In this document: one piece after another, positions 43,009 through 51,637 of the stretch | Numbering within the stretch: the stretch's first letter is position 1 | How the letters are laid out: every line of letters starts with the position of its first letter | Source of the DNA: Nitrospira sp. | GTDB taxonomy: Bacteria > Nitrospirota > Nitrospiria > Nitrospirales > Nitrospiraceae | Direction: 5' to 3' | Assembly: GCA_029194675.1 (NCBI GenBank) | Contig: JARFXP010000002.1 | Coordinates: forward strand, 186,001 to 250,000 | DNA: 64,000 nt | Program-made: the position numbers and the translations under genes | Notes under the pieces: model-generated | Databases searched by the model: none | Seen by the model: only the letters and a program-made list of their open reading frames with translations | Told to the model about the DNA's origin: nothing

Positions 43009-44428
43009 GGGTCTCGCGAAAGAATCCCCTATTCCCTCGCCACTTTCCTCCGCTCTGGCGGAAGAGAGCCGGTCTGAGGAGGTTCAATCTTCTTCTCCTC
43101 ATCAACCTGCACAGGTGGCCGACGACGTCGCCATTCGGGTGCAAAACCTCAGCAAGTGCTATCACATCTACGACAAGCCGCATGATCGATTGAAGCAATC
43201 AATCTATCCATATTTGCAGCGACTGGCCGGGAAACAGCCCAAGCAATATTTTCGCGAATTCTGGGCGCTGAAAAATGTGTCATTTGAAATCAAGAAGGGT
43301 GAGACCGTCGGCATCATCGGGCGCAACGGCTCAGGGAAATCCACCTTGCTGCAACTCATCTGCGGTACGCTTAGCGCGACCAGCGGCACGATCGAAACAG
43401 AAGGCCGCATTGCGGCTCTATTGGAACTCGGCTCAGGCTTTAATCCGGAATTTACCGGACGAGAGAACGTCTACATGAATGCGGCGGTGCTTGGTCTGAG
43501 CAAGAAAGAAACCGATGCGCGGTTCGACCAGATCGCAGCCTTTGCGGACATTGGCGAATTCATAGAGCAACCGGTGAAGACCTATTCCAGCGGCATGTTT
43601 GTGCGGCTGGCTTTTTCTGTTCAAGTCAGTATTGATCCTGAAATTCTGGTGGTTGACGAAGCCTTGGCGGTGGGAGATGCATACTTTGTGCATCGCTGCA
43701 TGCTAAGGCTTCACGAACTGAAAGCCCAAGGAGTAACGATCATATTTGTGTCGCATGCATCACAGACGGTTGCGCAGCTATGTGATCGTGCGATCTGGAT
43801 CGGGGAAGGGCAGATACGACGGGATGGGCCAGCTCCATCCGTAGTAGAGGAGTATCTGAATTCCATTTTTGGCCTGCATGGCGCCGCATCGGTAGCTCGG
43901 GTGAAGGCTGCTGCAAATGATGAAGAAAAGAGGATGGCGACGTTCGAAACGTCAATGCCCAACATAGACAAGCGAATAGGATCGCAAGAAGTTGGCGTAA
44001 TTGGTATTGGCATATATGATCTAGCAGGTAGGCGAGTCGTATGTGTTAATCATGGCAGTAGCGTGGTTCTCAGAATTACGGTTAAAAACAATTCGTGTAG
44101 CTATCCAGATCGCTTGGTAGTGGGATATATATTTCGGAATTCACGAGGTGAGAATATAGCTAGCACAAATACCCTTATCGAAGATGCAGCTGTTCCGCCT
44201 GTTGCCATAGGCGCAATGTACACCGTTTCGATTCGGATTTGCCTTCCTCTTCTGTGTCCTGACAACTATGCGTTCAGCCCTTCGGTTGGATATGTAAACC
44301 TTCTGGGCGAACCGGTGGTGACTGACAGGGTGGAAAACGCCATTTTACTAAAAATAACTGCAATAAAAATTGTTCCTGCAATCATGCGGTTTGCGTCCTC
44401 GTTTGTTTCCGACGAGGCACAAGGATGA
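42998..44428 (+). CDS. wzt: Polysaccharide ABC exporter, ATPase with carbohydrate-binding C-terminal domain (Wzt)
   Basis: A 476-residue protein. The ATPase half has Walker A GIIGRNGSGKSTLLQLI, signature YSSGMFVRLAFSV, Walker B ILVVDEALAVGD and the H-loop FVSHASQTVAQLCDR. Residues about 330-465 resemble the Wzt C-terminal beta-sandwich that binds the capped end of the O-polysaccharide before export (GVIGIGIYDLAGRRVV, VLRITVKNNSC, GYVNLLGEPVV). This domain is clearly richer in A and T than the ATPase part, suggesting a separately acquired tail. Wzt proteins with such domains pair with a dedicated chain-terminating enzyme, here possibly in the 1535-residue protein downstream. Confidence 0.92.
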   Translation: MSSEGLAKESPIPSPLSSALAEESRSEEVQSSSPHQPAQVADDVAIRVQNLSKCYHIYDKPHDRLKQSIYPYLQRLAGKQPKQYFREFWALKNVSFEIKKGETVGIIGRNGSGKSTLLQLICGTLSATSGTIETEGRIAALLELGSGFNPEFTGRENVYMNAAVLGLSKKETDARFDQIAAFADIGEFIEQPVKTYSSGMFVRLAFSVQVSIDPEILVVDEALAVGDAYFVHRCMLRLHELKAQGVTIIFVSHASQTVAQLCDRAIWIGEGQIRRDGPAPSVVEEYLNSIFGLHGAASVARVKAAANDEEKRMATFETSMPNIDKRIGSQEVGVIGIGIYDLAGRRVVCVNHGSSVVLRITVKNNSCSYPDRLVVGYIFRNSRGENIASTNTLIEDAAVPPVAIGAMYTVSIRICLPLLCPDNYAFSPSVGYVNLLGEPVVTDRVENAILLKITAIKIVPAIMRFASSFVSDEAQG

Positions 44429-45255
44429 AATATATTATTTTGCATCATCATTTCTTTAAAAATGCTGGTTCTACCCTGATCGATATACTAAAACGGGAGT
44501 TCGGTGAGGGCTTCGAGGAATATCATCCCTCAGCTGAGAGCGAGGGCTATTTCTCAGACGAGACGTTAGCTGGTTATCTTCACGGCAAACAGCCGACTGC
44601 AATCTCAAGCCATCATTTCATCGGACAAAATTACAATCTAAGCCCTTTTCTGAACAGGCAGTTCAGGTTTTATGACTTCATTCTTGTGCGCCATCCGCTC
44701 AAACGATTAGCTTCAATGTATAGCTACTATCAAACGATCGGGCAGAGCAATCACCCTATCGCGCAGGTGGCGCAACGTTCCACCTTGCAAGAGTTTCTCA
44801 AATTTCTGATCCGTGAGCACCCGAACCATGTTCTAAGCCCCCAAGTATGTAATCTAGCAGGTGCCCCATTGCCTCCCATGGCGAAGCATCTTGATGAGGC
44901 GATTGCCAGGCTCAGAGTTTGTGCAGTCTCTAGCACTGTTGAAGACTTTAAGGCGGCGATGATCGCTGCCGAGTATTTTCTTAAGCCGGTGTTTCGAAAC
45001 CTGCGCTTGCATTATGCGACAGAGGTCAATCGTTCGCCAAGGATTGAAGGTTACGATGGTACGTTGTCCTCCTTGGAAGAAGTCCTTGGAAAGACATTGT
45101 TTTCGACGCTAGTCGACATGAATGCGTTGGATATCGAGCTGTGCAAGACGGCAAGTTTTGAACTGGAGAGCCGCACAAAACAAATTCCTCATTATCTTGA
45201 ATTAGCAAATGACTTCGAGTCGCGTTGTGGGGCGTCACCTATCACAGTCTCCTAA
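44425..45255 (+). CDS. Sulfotransferase family protein
   Basis: A 276-residue protein resembling glycan sulfotransferases. ILHHHFFKNAGSTLIDILKREFG is the PAPS-binding 5'-phosphosulfate loop, and FILVRHPLKRLASMYSYY is the 3'-phosphate-binding motif. It is translationally coupled to wzt (ATGA) and needs PAPS, which the cysC product provides. The base composition is lower in GC than the lipid A genes. It is likely to sulfate the glycan handled by Wzm/Wzt; the position modified is unknown. Confidence 0.82.
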   Translation: MKYIILHHHFFKNAGSTLIDILKREFGEGFEEYHPSAESEGYFSDETLAGYLHGKQPTAISSHHFIGQNYNLSPFLNRQFRFYDFILVRHPLKRLASMYSYYQTIGQSNHPIAQVAQRSTLQEFLKFLIREHPNHVLSPQVCNLAGAPLPPMAKHLDEAIARLRVCAVSSTVEDFKAAMIAAEYFLKPVFRNLRLHYATEVNRSPRIEGYDGTLSSLEEVLGKTLFSTLVDMNALDIELCKTASFELESRTKQIPHYLELANDFESRCGASPITVS

Positions 45256-45577
45256 ACCTCTACTGCTGGCTGTCAACACCTATGCGAGACATGGTTATTC
45301 ACCATCTATCTTCAAGAATACAGGCAGTTCAGCTGGCTATTCACTGAGCAATTCGTTTCATAAGACATGGTATATGCTTAAGGTAGAGTTCTCATGGTTA
45401 TCTCTGCCCAATAGCGCAGTTACGGCATTTCGCGATGCTCATCCTGACTGTGTAGCGATACCCTCACAGCAAGCGCGAATTATTCGAGACGAGCCATCTG
45501 GGAAATATAGATTCTTCCCTATTATCTTCATTCGGCATCCCATTGACAGGGTAGGTTCATGTTATGCCTACGAATGA
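45209..45577 (+). pseudogene. Truncated second sulfotransferase
   Basis: The frame has SPSIFKNTGSSAGYSL in the PAPS-loop position, AFRDAHPDCVAIPSQQARI and FIRHPIDRVGSCYAYE, then a stop directly after the 3'-phosphate motif. The remaining half of the enzyme is absent. The frame begins inside the previous gene without a good ribosome site. It may be a decayed tandem duplicate or a second specificity lost by truncation. Confidence 0.6.
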
Positions 45578-45622
45578 TCCACGAACACCGCCTACCACAC
45601 ATCTATAACCTCCCCAAAAGGG

Positions 45623-48600
45623 TTGGCTTATGATGTTGAGTACTCCAAAGACAAGTTTGAAAAGCTCGGGGAAGCTTTTGCCCAAAAAGAAGGACTGCTA
45701 ATCATGTGCAACCACTGGTGCATAGAGGTGGCGAATAGCCTATTGGACAAGATTCCAGTGGGTGCGCGGATATTGGAGGTGGGGTCGCGAAATGTTAATG
45801 GCTCAGTACGCGCAGTACTTGAGAGTCGCGCAGCAGAATATCTTGGGGTTGACTTATTTGAGGGCTCCGGTGTCGATATCGTGCTGCATGTGGCGCATTT
45901 GCGAGATCAGTTCGGCGATGAGAAGTTTGATGTAGTTATTTCTACAGAAATGTTGGAGCATTGCAGCAATTGGCAGGAAGCTCTTTATCAAATGAGCAGC
46001 GTGTTGCGTCAAGGAGGGTTGTTGATCATCACCACACGCTCTCCTGGATTTGAACTGCATGATTACCCTGCCGATTACTGGAGATTCTCACGTGGGGACT
46101 TCGCAGAGATATTCAACCCTATAGGAGAGCTTCTTCTGCTACGAGATGATATGACGCTAGGCTGGCCATGTGGTGTTGGTATAGCAGTAAGAAAAACAGC
46201 CGACCATGCCAAGCTTATGGACTGGTACAAAAACATAATGCGGCGGGCAGTCCATTCAATGGCGACTGAGACGGGTGGAAAAGGGGGTCTGGTCGAAAGA
46301 TCTGCGTCAATGATCTTTGATCAATATAGTCGTTATAAAGCTTGTTCAGATTTGCTTCGCCAGGCCGGTGTCAAAGCGGGCAGCACGATCCTCGATATAG
46401 GAAGTGGACCGGAATGTCTGTTCGGACGATTCTTACCGGACATGACGGTCAGTTTTGTTGATCCTCTGATCCTCCCAGAATCGGGAGAGCAGCGTATTAC
46501 TGGCAGTGTATTCGCAGACGAATTGAACGGACGGACATTTGACTGCGTAACGGCGGTGGATGTGCTCGAACATGTACAGCCGGAACATCGCCGTCCTTTT
46601 CTTGAGCGCGTATCTTCTTTGGGGAGGAATAGCCTCCTTCTTGGTTTTCCGACGTCGGATTCGTCCGAAGGGTACGAGACAGACCGGACGATTGATGAAC
46701 AATATAGGAGAGTCACGGGGCTCAGGTACTCATGGCTGAGGGAGCACTATGCGTATGGCCTGCCATCTCTGAGCGCCACCGTAGAGCAGCTACAGGGTCT
46801 GGGGTGGCATTGCCAGACTGTGGGGCATGGACATGCCCCTTGGCTGCGTGAGTTGTTGGCCTTTGTCATTTGCACATGGGACGACCCGAACTGGAAAGAC
46901 CTCGTGCTGCGGGTTAGCGAGCGATTCAACAGGGAGTTCTATCCGTATGATTTCCTTCCGCCATATTATCGGCAATTCGTGATCGCCAGCCGAGTCCCGT
47001 TGGCGTCGATTATGCCACTGATACCAGAAGATGCCGGGCTAGCCGAAGGCCGATTCCGTACGATGATGGACGAAGTGCGTGAGAGATATTTCGTGGAAAG
47101 TTTGCGACTATTGTCTGCGGCCGAAGCGCGGCGGGCTGCGGAAGTGGCCGAGCGAGATAGGCAAATCGTCGAGCGGGATAGGCAAATCGTCGAGCGGGAT
47201 AGGCAAGTCGTCGAGCGGGATGGACAAATTCGGTTGATAGTGAATAGCTGGTCGTGGAAGTTGACGCGTCCGTTGCGCTTTGTTTCAAGGTTGGTTCGCG
47301 ACGGGTTAACCAGTGACGATCGTCAGCGATTAGCACAAGAATTACGGAAGTCTTATCATCGGTTACCGTTGCCTGTCCCGGTGAAAAGATTTGCCAGCTT
47401 TGCCTGTCACGAGGTGTTGGGAAAAATTATACGGCGGTTCCGACAGAGCGTTGCTCGTACAGCTTCATTTTGTGTGCCCACCATCAAGCCGGCTGCTAGG
47501 CAAGAGGGCTTGCCTGACTATATCATCTGGGGTGTTATTGACTGGCATTTTCGCCATCAGCGGCCTCAGCAGCTGGCAAAGGCAGTGGCTGGTACGAGAC
47601 GCCGCGTTTTCTATGTCTCGCCTAATCTGGTTGACGATGATCGAGTTGGCTTTGATGCTGAGGCGTTGGATTCGTCAGGTTTGCTGTTTCAGATTAAGTT
47701 GTTTGCAAAAGGAGCCCCACAGATTTATTCGAAAGCGCCCACTCTGCCTCTTGTAAGTCGGTTGAGGACGAGCATTGGTGAAGTTCTGGAATGGGCGGAT
47801 TGTGGGCGGCTTGTTTCAATGGTGCAACATCCGTTCTGGGGTGATGTGGCCTCCGTACTGCCTAATAGAGAACTTGTTTATGATTGTATGGACCACCATC
47901 AGGGTTTCGGAGGCATGAGTGAAGATTTGACTCAGCTAGAAAAAAGGCTGTTGACAAGTTCCGATCTGACAATTACGACCTCTGCGTGGTTGGATCATTC
48001 CGTTGCTAAGCATGCGCAGTATCATGCGTTGATTCGCAACGCAACAGACTACGAATTATTCGCACAGGTGCCGGAGAGTATCTATTGCGACCCTCAAGGT
48101 CGTCGGATTATCGGGTATTACGGTGCAATCGCGGAATGGTTTGATCTTGATCTGGTTGAGGCTGTGGCTAAGCGGCATCGTGAGTGCTCCGTCATGATAA
48201 TCGGCGCCGACACAGTCAATGCCGATTCCAGGCTTGGGAAACTGCCGAATGTCACTTTCATCGGTGAAGTGCCATATCCCAAACTTCCGCATTACCTGCA
48301 TAGCTTCGATGTTTGCCTATTACCCTTCAAAGTAGTTCCGCTCACCTTGGCGACCAATCCAGTCAAAATATATGAATACTTGAGTGCGGGTAAGCCTGTG
48401 GTTGCAGTCAATTTGCCGGAAATGGCCCAGTTTGATGGGTTGGTCTATGTTGCCACTGATCACACTCAATTTCTCGACTCTGTTGATGCGCTTCTATCGG
48501 CGCCAGAGTCAAGAAACTTGGTTCAGCGCCGCCAGGACTTTGCGCGGGGACAAACATGGAGGCATCGTGCCGAGGCGCTTATCCAGCAGACGGAATCTTC

Positions 48601-50230
48601 CGATCGTGCAGCCAGAGTCAGCGTCATTGTCGTTACCTACAACAACCTTGAATTGACCCGCGCTTGTTTGGCAAGCATCGATGAGCATAGCCAGTATGAA
48701 AATCTGGAAATAATCATTGTCGATAATGCTTCCAGCGATGGGTCAATAGAGTTTCTCAAAAACTGGTCTTCGGTGAATGGAAATCGCAGGTTGATTCTAA
48801 ATGATAATAACCGGGGGTTTGCAGCAGCCAATAACCAGGGCCTGAACATTGCCACGGGCGATTTCCTCGTCATGCTCAATAATGATACTTATGTAACTCC
48901 GGGATGGGTGCGGTCTCTGGTCAATCATCTGAATCGGGATACAACCATTGGCCTGATTGGGCCCGTCACCAACAACATCGGTAATGAGGCCAAGATCGAT
49001 ATTCCCTACGCGGACATGAGCGAAATGCTTGTCAAGTCCGCCGCGTATACTCGCCGACATGCCGGACAACTGTATCCGTTGCGTACGGTCGCATTTTTCT
49101 GCGTGATGATGAAGAGGGAGACCTTTGAGCGCGTAGGGCAGTTAGACGAAGCCTTTGGCCGCGGATGGTTTGAAGACGATGACTATTGTCGGCGTGTAGA
49201 ACGGGTAGGTCTGCGCGTGGTGTGTGCTGAAGACGTATTCGTTCATCACCACCTGTCCGCATCGTTCAACAAGCTCAAGCAGCAAGACCGGCAAGAGCTG
49301 TTTGAAGAAAATAAGAAAATTTACGAGGCCAAGTGGGGCGCATGGATTCCACACGGCCATCGGCAAAATCGTCAGCTGGCGATATCCGATCCTATCGTGC
49401 CGGAAATGTATGCCGACTGGGGCTACATGAGCGGTTACTGTAACGTCTGTGGTAAGTTAAGCCGATTTTTTTACAAAAAAGTCGAGCTTTGGCGAGAGTC
49501 TCTCAATTGCGAACATTGCCATACGACTAGCCGTTACCGATCAATCGCTCAAGGTATTTTACGTGCGATCAGTGAATTGACGGGTAATGAGGCATTGTCT
49601 TTGGCAACACTGCCGTGTGCCAGCACAAAGAAACTCCACGTTTATGACACACAACCCCCCTTCTATGTGCGGGGCTGCGCCTATCCTCTCCCTGATCTCC
49701 TGAAGGCAACAGGGTGGATAGAAGTCGAGTTGTCCCAATACAAGCCCAATAAACCAATGGGGAAGATGCTTGCCGGAGGAGTAACCAATCAAAATCTTGA
49801 GTGTCTAACCTTTTCCGATGAGTTGCTGGATCTCGTGATCACCAGCGACGTAATGGAACATGTGCGGCTGGATGACCGGGCGCATCGAGAGATTTATCGG
49901 GTGTTAAAACCAGGGGGCATCTATATTTTTACTGTGCCTCATGACCGCTCGTTGGAGCGGACCATGATCAGGGTTCAAGTCGATGACCCGGATGATTCTA
50001 CGAAGGACGTGCACTTGCTTGAACCGGAGTATCACGGCGACACAAATTCTGATGTAGGTGCAGGTGTGCTTTCCTACCGTGTTTATGGCCGAGATCTTGA
50101 AACCTATTTAGCCAAGTTGGGGTTTGAAGTTGAGTATTCCCGCAATGGTATTGCCAATTGCGGGATTTTAAACGCCGAATTGTATTACTGCAGGAAGAAG
50201 CCTCTTCTTGCAGAAGGGAATGCGCTATAG
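45623..50230 (+). CDS. Giant multidomain methyltransferase-glycosyltransferase with heptad-repeat linker
   Basis: A 1535-residue chain in one uninterrupted frame. Domain order: methyltransferase 1 (residues 48-190; ARILEVGSRNVNGSVR, STEMLEHCSNW); methyltransferase 2 (252-about 400; TILDIGSGPECLFGRF, AVDVLEHVQPEH); four heptads of VERDRQI type (509-536); a basic segment with WSWKLTRPLRF; a GT-B glycosyltransferase (about 633-985; VIDWHFRHQRPQQL, NPVKIYEYLSAGKPV); a GT2 glycosyltransferase (about 999-1240; VSVIVVTYNNLELTRACL, MLNNDTYV); a zinc-ribbon pair (CNVC, CEHC) and methyltransferase-like domain 3 (VITSDVMEHV, RVLKPGGIYIFTVPH, without a clear GxGxG loop). The TTG at 45623 is the start used; an ATG at 45704 is an alternative. 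It lies downstream of wzm/wzt and the sulfotransferase. Confidence 0.85.
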   Translation: MAYDVEYSKDKFEKLGEAFAQKEGLLIMCNHWCIEVANSLLDKIPVGARILEVGSRNVNGSVRAVLESRAAEYLGVDLFEGSGVDIVLHVAHLRDQFGDEKFDVVISTEMLEHCSNWQEALYQMSSVLRQGGLLIITTRSPGFELHDYPADYWRFSRGDFAEIFNPIGELLLLRDDMTLGWPCGVGIAVRKTADHAKLMDWYKNIMRRAVHSMATETGGKGGLVERSASMIFDQYSRYKACSDLLRQAGVKAGSTILDIGSGPECLFGRFLPDMTVSFVDPLILPESGEQRITGSVFADELNGRTFDCVTAVDVLEHVQPEHRRPFLERVSSLGRNSLLLGFPTSDSSEGYETDRTIDEQYRRVTGLRYSWLREHYAYGLPSLSATVEQLQGLGWHCQTVGHGHAPWLRELLAFVICTWDDPNWKDLVLRVSERFNREFYPYDFLPPYYRQFVIASRVPLASIMPLIPEDAGLAEGRFRTMMDEVRERYFVESLRLLSAAEARRAAEVAERDRQIVERDRQIVERDRQVVERDGQIRLIVNSWSWKLTRPLRFVSRLVRDGLTSDDRQRLAQELRKSYHRLPLPVPVKRFASFACHEVLGKIIRRFRQSVARTASFCVPTIKPAARQEGLPDYIIWGVIDWHFRHQRPQQLAKAVAGTRRRVFYVSPNLVDDDRVGFDAEALDSSGLLFQIKLFAKGAPQIYSKAPTLPLVSRLRTSIGEVLEWADCGRLVSMVQHPFWGDVASVLPNRELVYDCMDHHQGFGGMSEDLTQLEKRLLTSSDLTITTSAWLDHSVAKHAQYHALIRNATDYELFAQVPESIYCDPQGRRIIGYYGAIAEWFDLDLVEAVAKRHRECSVMIIGADTVNADSRLGKLPNVTFIGEVPYPKLPHYLHSFDVCLLPFKVVPLTLATNPVKIYEYLSAGKPVVAVNLPEMAQFDGLVYVATDHTQFLDSVDALLSAPESRNLVQRRQDFARGQTWRHRAEALIQQTESSDRAARVSVIVVTYNNLELTRACLASIDEHSQYENLEIIIVDNASSDGSIEFLKNWSSVNGNRRLILNDNNRGFAAANNQGLNIATGDFLVMLNNDTYVTPGWVRSLVNHLNRDTTIGLIGPVTNNIGNEAKIDIPYADMSEMLVKSAAYTRRHAGQLYPLRTVAFFCVMMKRETFERVGQLDEAFGRGWFEDDDYCRRVERVGLRVVCAEDVFVHHHLSASFNKLKQQDRQELFEENKKIYEAKWGAWIPHGHRQNRQLAISDPIVPEMYADWGYMSGYCNVCGKLSRFFYKKVELWRESLNCEHCHTTSRYRSIAQGILRAISELTGNEALSLATLPCASTKKLHVYDTQPPFYVRGCAYPLPDLLKATGWIEVELSQYKPNKPMGKMLAGGVTNQNLECLTFSDELLDLVITSDVMEHVRLDDRAHREIYRVLKPGGIYIFTVPHDRSLERTMIRVQVDDPDDSTKDVHLLEPEYHGDTNSDVGAGVLSYRVYGRDLETYLAKLGFEVEYSRNGIANCGILNAELYYCRKKPLLAEGNAL
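47147..47230 (+). repeat. Four 21-bp tandem units encoding heptads
   Basis: Units of 21 bases at 47147-47167, 47168-47188, 47189-47209 and 47210-47230 encode AERDRQI, VERDRQI, VERDRQV and VERDGQI. The middle two differ by one base and the outer ones by a few. As 21 bases is exactly seven codons, gain or loss of a unit keeps the frame and changes the predicted coiled coil by one heptad. Confidence 0.9.
50188..50213 (+). repeat. Strong stem-loop in the last codons of the giant gene
   Basis: Arms 50188-50198 and 50203-50213 pair over 11 bp with one G-T wobble, with a four-base loop AGCC. No T-run follows, so it is not a standard intrinsic terminator. It could slow ribosomes or protect the mRNA 3' side of this long gene. 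Confidence 0.6.
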
Positions 50231-50524
50231 TGAGAAAATCGGCACCTTGCATCTACACTGATGCCCACGAGTTGATGACGTTCTCTTGCTTGAAAACGAC
50301 TTAATGTAAGTTTTGCTTCTCCAGATGTTCGTCGCATCGACTCAAACTGTGCGCTGAGCCGCAGGCATGAGTGCTGCGACGAGCCGCCATGGTGATTGGT
50401 CCACCACCGCTTTTGCTTCACTGGCAAAGCCGACTTTTTTATTCACGCTCTGTTCTGTCGATCAATCAAAAAACGCCAATGTGAAGGGAATTACCCTTGC
50501 GGTGAGCTGATGGGGGGTGCGTTG
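50231..50524. other. 294-base gap before wecB without a recognised gene
   Basis: I see no coding region on either strand with family similarity. No ops/JUMPstart element and no convincing sigma-70 promoter was recognised. The wecB ribosome site (GGGGGG, about nine bases before ATG) lies at its right end. It is the longest gap in this part and is the natural place for a new promoter. Confidence 0.5.
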
Positions 50525-51637
50525 ATGAGTAAGAAGAAAATCTATTGTATTGTCGGCACTCGCCCCGAAGCCATCAAAATGGCTCCGGTTATCTTGGCGC
50601 TAAAGAAAGAACCATGGGCAGATGTCCGTGTTCTGGCGACTGCGCAACATCGTGAGATCCTCGATCAGGTGCTGGGACTTTTTGATATCAAACCCGACAT
50701 CGACCTCAATCTTATGCAGAAAGAGCAAACGTTGCCGGAGTTGACGGCCCGTTTGATGACGACGCTGGACCTGACGCTCTCCGGTGAGACTCCCGATGCC
50801 GTGCTTGCACAGGGGGACACGACGACCGTCATGGTCGCAGCGCTTGCGGCATTCTATCGCCGCATTCCATTTGGTCATGTCGAGGCCGGCCTGCGTACCG
50901 GCGACATGGCCTATCCATTTCCAGAGGAGATGAATCGCGTGGTCACCGGGCGTCTTGCTTGTTGGCATTTTGCTCCAACAGAGTCCGCAAGAGCAAACTT
51001 GCTTGCGGAAGGTGTGGGTGCCGATAGAATTCTTGTTACTGGGAACACGGTCATTGATGCGCTGCTCGATGTGTCAAAACGCTGTGACGACTTCGCTCCG
51101 AAGATTTCACCGGGTAACCGGCTGGTGCTGCTGACAGCTCACCGACGAGAAAATTTCGGAGCGCCTTTTCTCGAAATATGTCGCGCCATCAAGTACCTGG
51201 CGGACACCCGCAGAGATGTTGAATTCTTGTATCCGATTCACCCGAACCCAAATGTGCGTGATGTTGCCATCAAGACCCTTGGGCATCATCCGCGTATCCG
51301 GCTCTGTGATCCGCTCGAGTACGTGCCTTTCGTAGCGGCAATGAAAGCCGCTCATTTCGTCCTTTCAGACTCTGGTGGTGTTCAAGAGGAAGCACCTGCC
51401 TTAGGAAAACCTGTCCTTGTTCTTCGACAAGAAACGGAACGACCTGAAGCGGTGAGAGAAGGTGTTGTGAAGCTTGTGGGGCCAAACTGCGATGCTATCG
51501 TTCACGAGTCAGTACGGTTGCTCGATGATGAGAAGGCGTATTACTCCATGGCTCGGGGCATTTCGCCATACGGAGATGGTAACGCTTCCACGAGAATCGC
51601 GGCCGCTTTGCATCGTTATCTTCTCGATAATGCCTGA
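50525..51637 (+). CDS. wecB: UDP-N-acetylglucosamine 2-epimerase (non-hydrolysing)
   Basis: WecB converts UDP-GlcNAc to UDP-ManNAc. The 370-residue protein has IYCIVGTRPEAIKMAPVI, GDTTTVMVAALAAFYRRIPFGHVEAGLRTGDM, PFPEEMNRVVTGRLACWHFAPTE, LTAHRRENFG, IHPNPNV and SDSGGVQEEAPALGKPVLVLRQETERPEA, all typical. The ATG at 50525 was chosen; an ATG at 50510 is also possible. No wecC-type dehydrogenase is nearby, so the product is probably used as ManNAc. It overlaps the next gene by eight bases. Confidence 0.95.
   Translation: MSKKKIYCIVGTRPEAIKMAPVILALKKEPWADVRVLATAQHREILDQVLGLFDIKPDIDLNLMQKEQTLPELTARLMTTLDLTLSGETPDAVLAQGDTTTVMVAALAAFYRRIPFGHVEAGLRTGDMAYPFPEEMNRVVTGRLACWHFAPTESARANLLAEGVGADRILVTGNTVIDALLDVSKRCDDFAPKISPGNRLVLLTAHRRENFGAPFLEICRAIKYLADTRRDVEFLYPIHPNPNVRDVAIKTLGHHPRIRLCDPLEYVPFVAAMKAAHFVLSDSGGVQEEAPALGKPVLVLRQETERPEAVREGVVKLVGPNCDAIVHESVRLLDDEKAYYSMARGISPYGDGNASTRIAAALHRYLLDNA

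Noticed and set aside
47147..47230. Considered as a CRISPR-like repeat
   Set aside because: Units are contiguous without spacers and in frame with a coding sequence; it is a heptad-encoding tandem repeat.
50188..50213. Considered as an intrinsic terminator for the giant gene
   Set aside because: The stem is strong but lies within the coding region and has no T-run after it.
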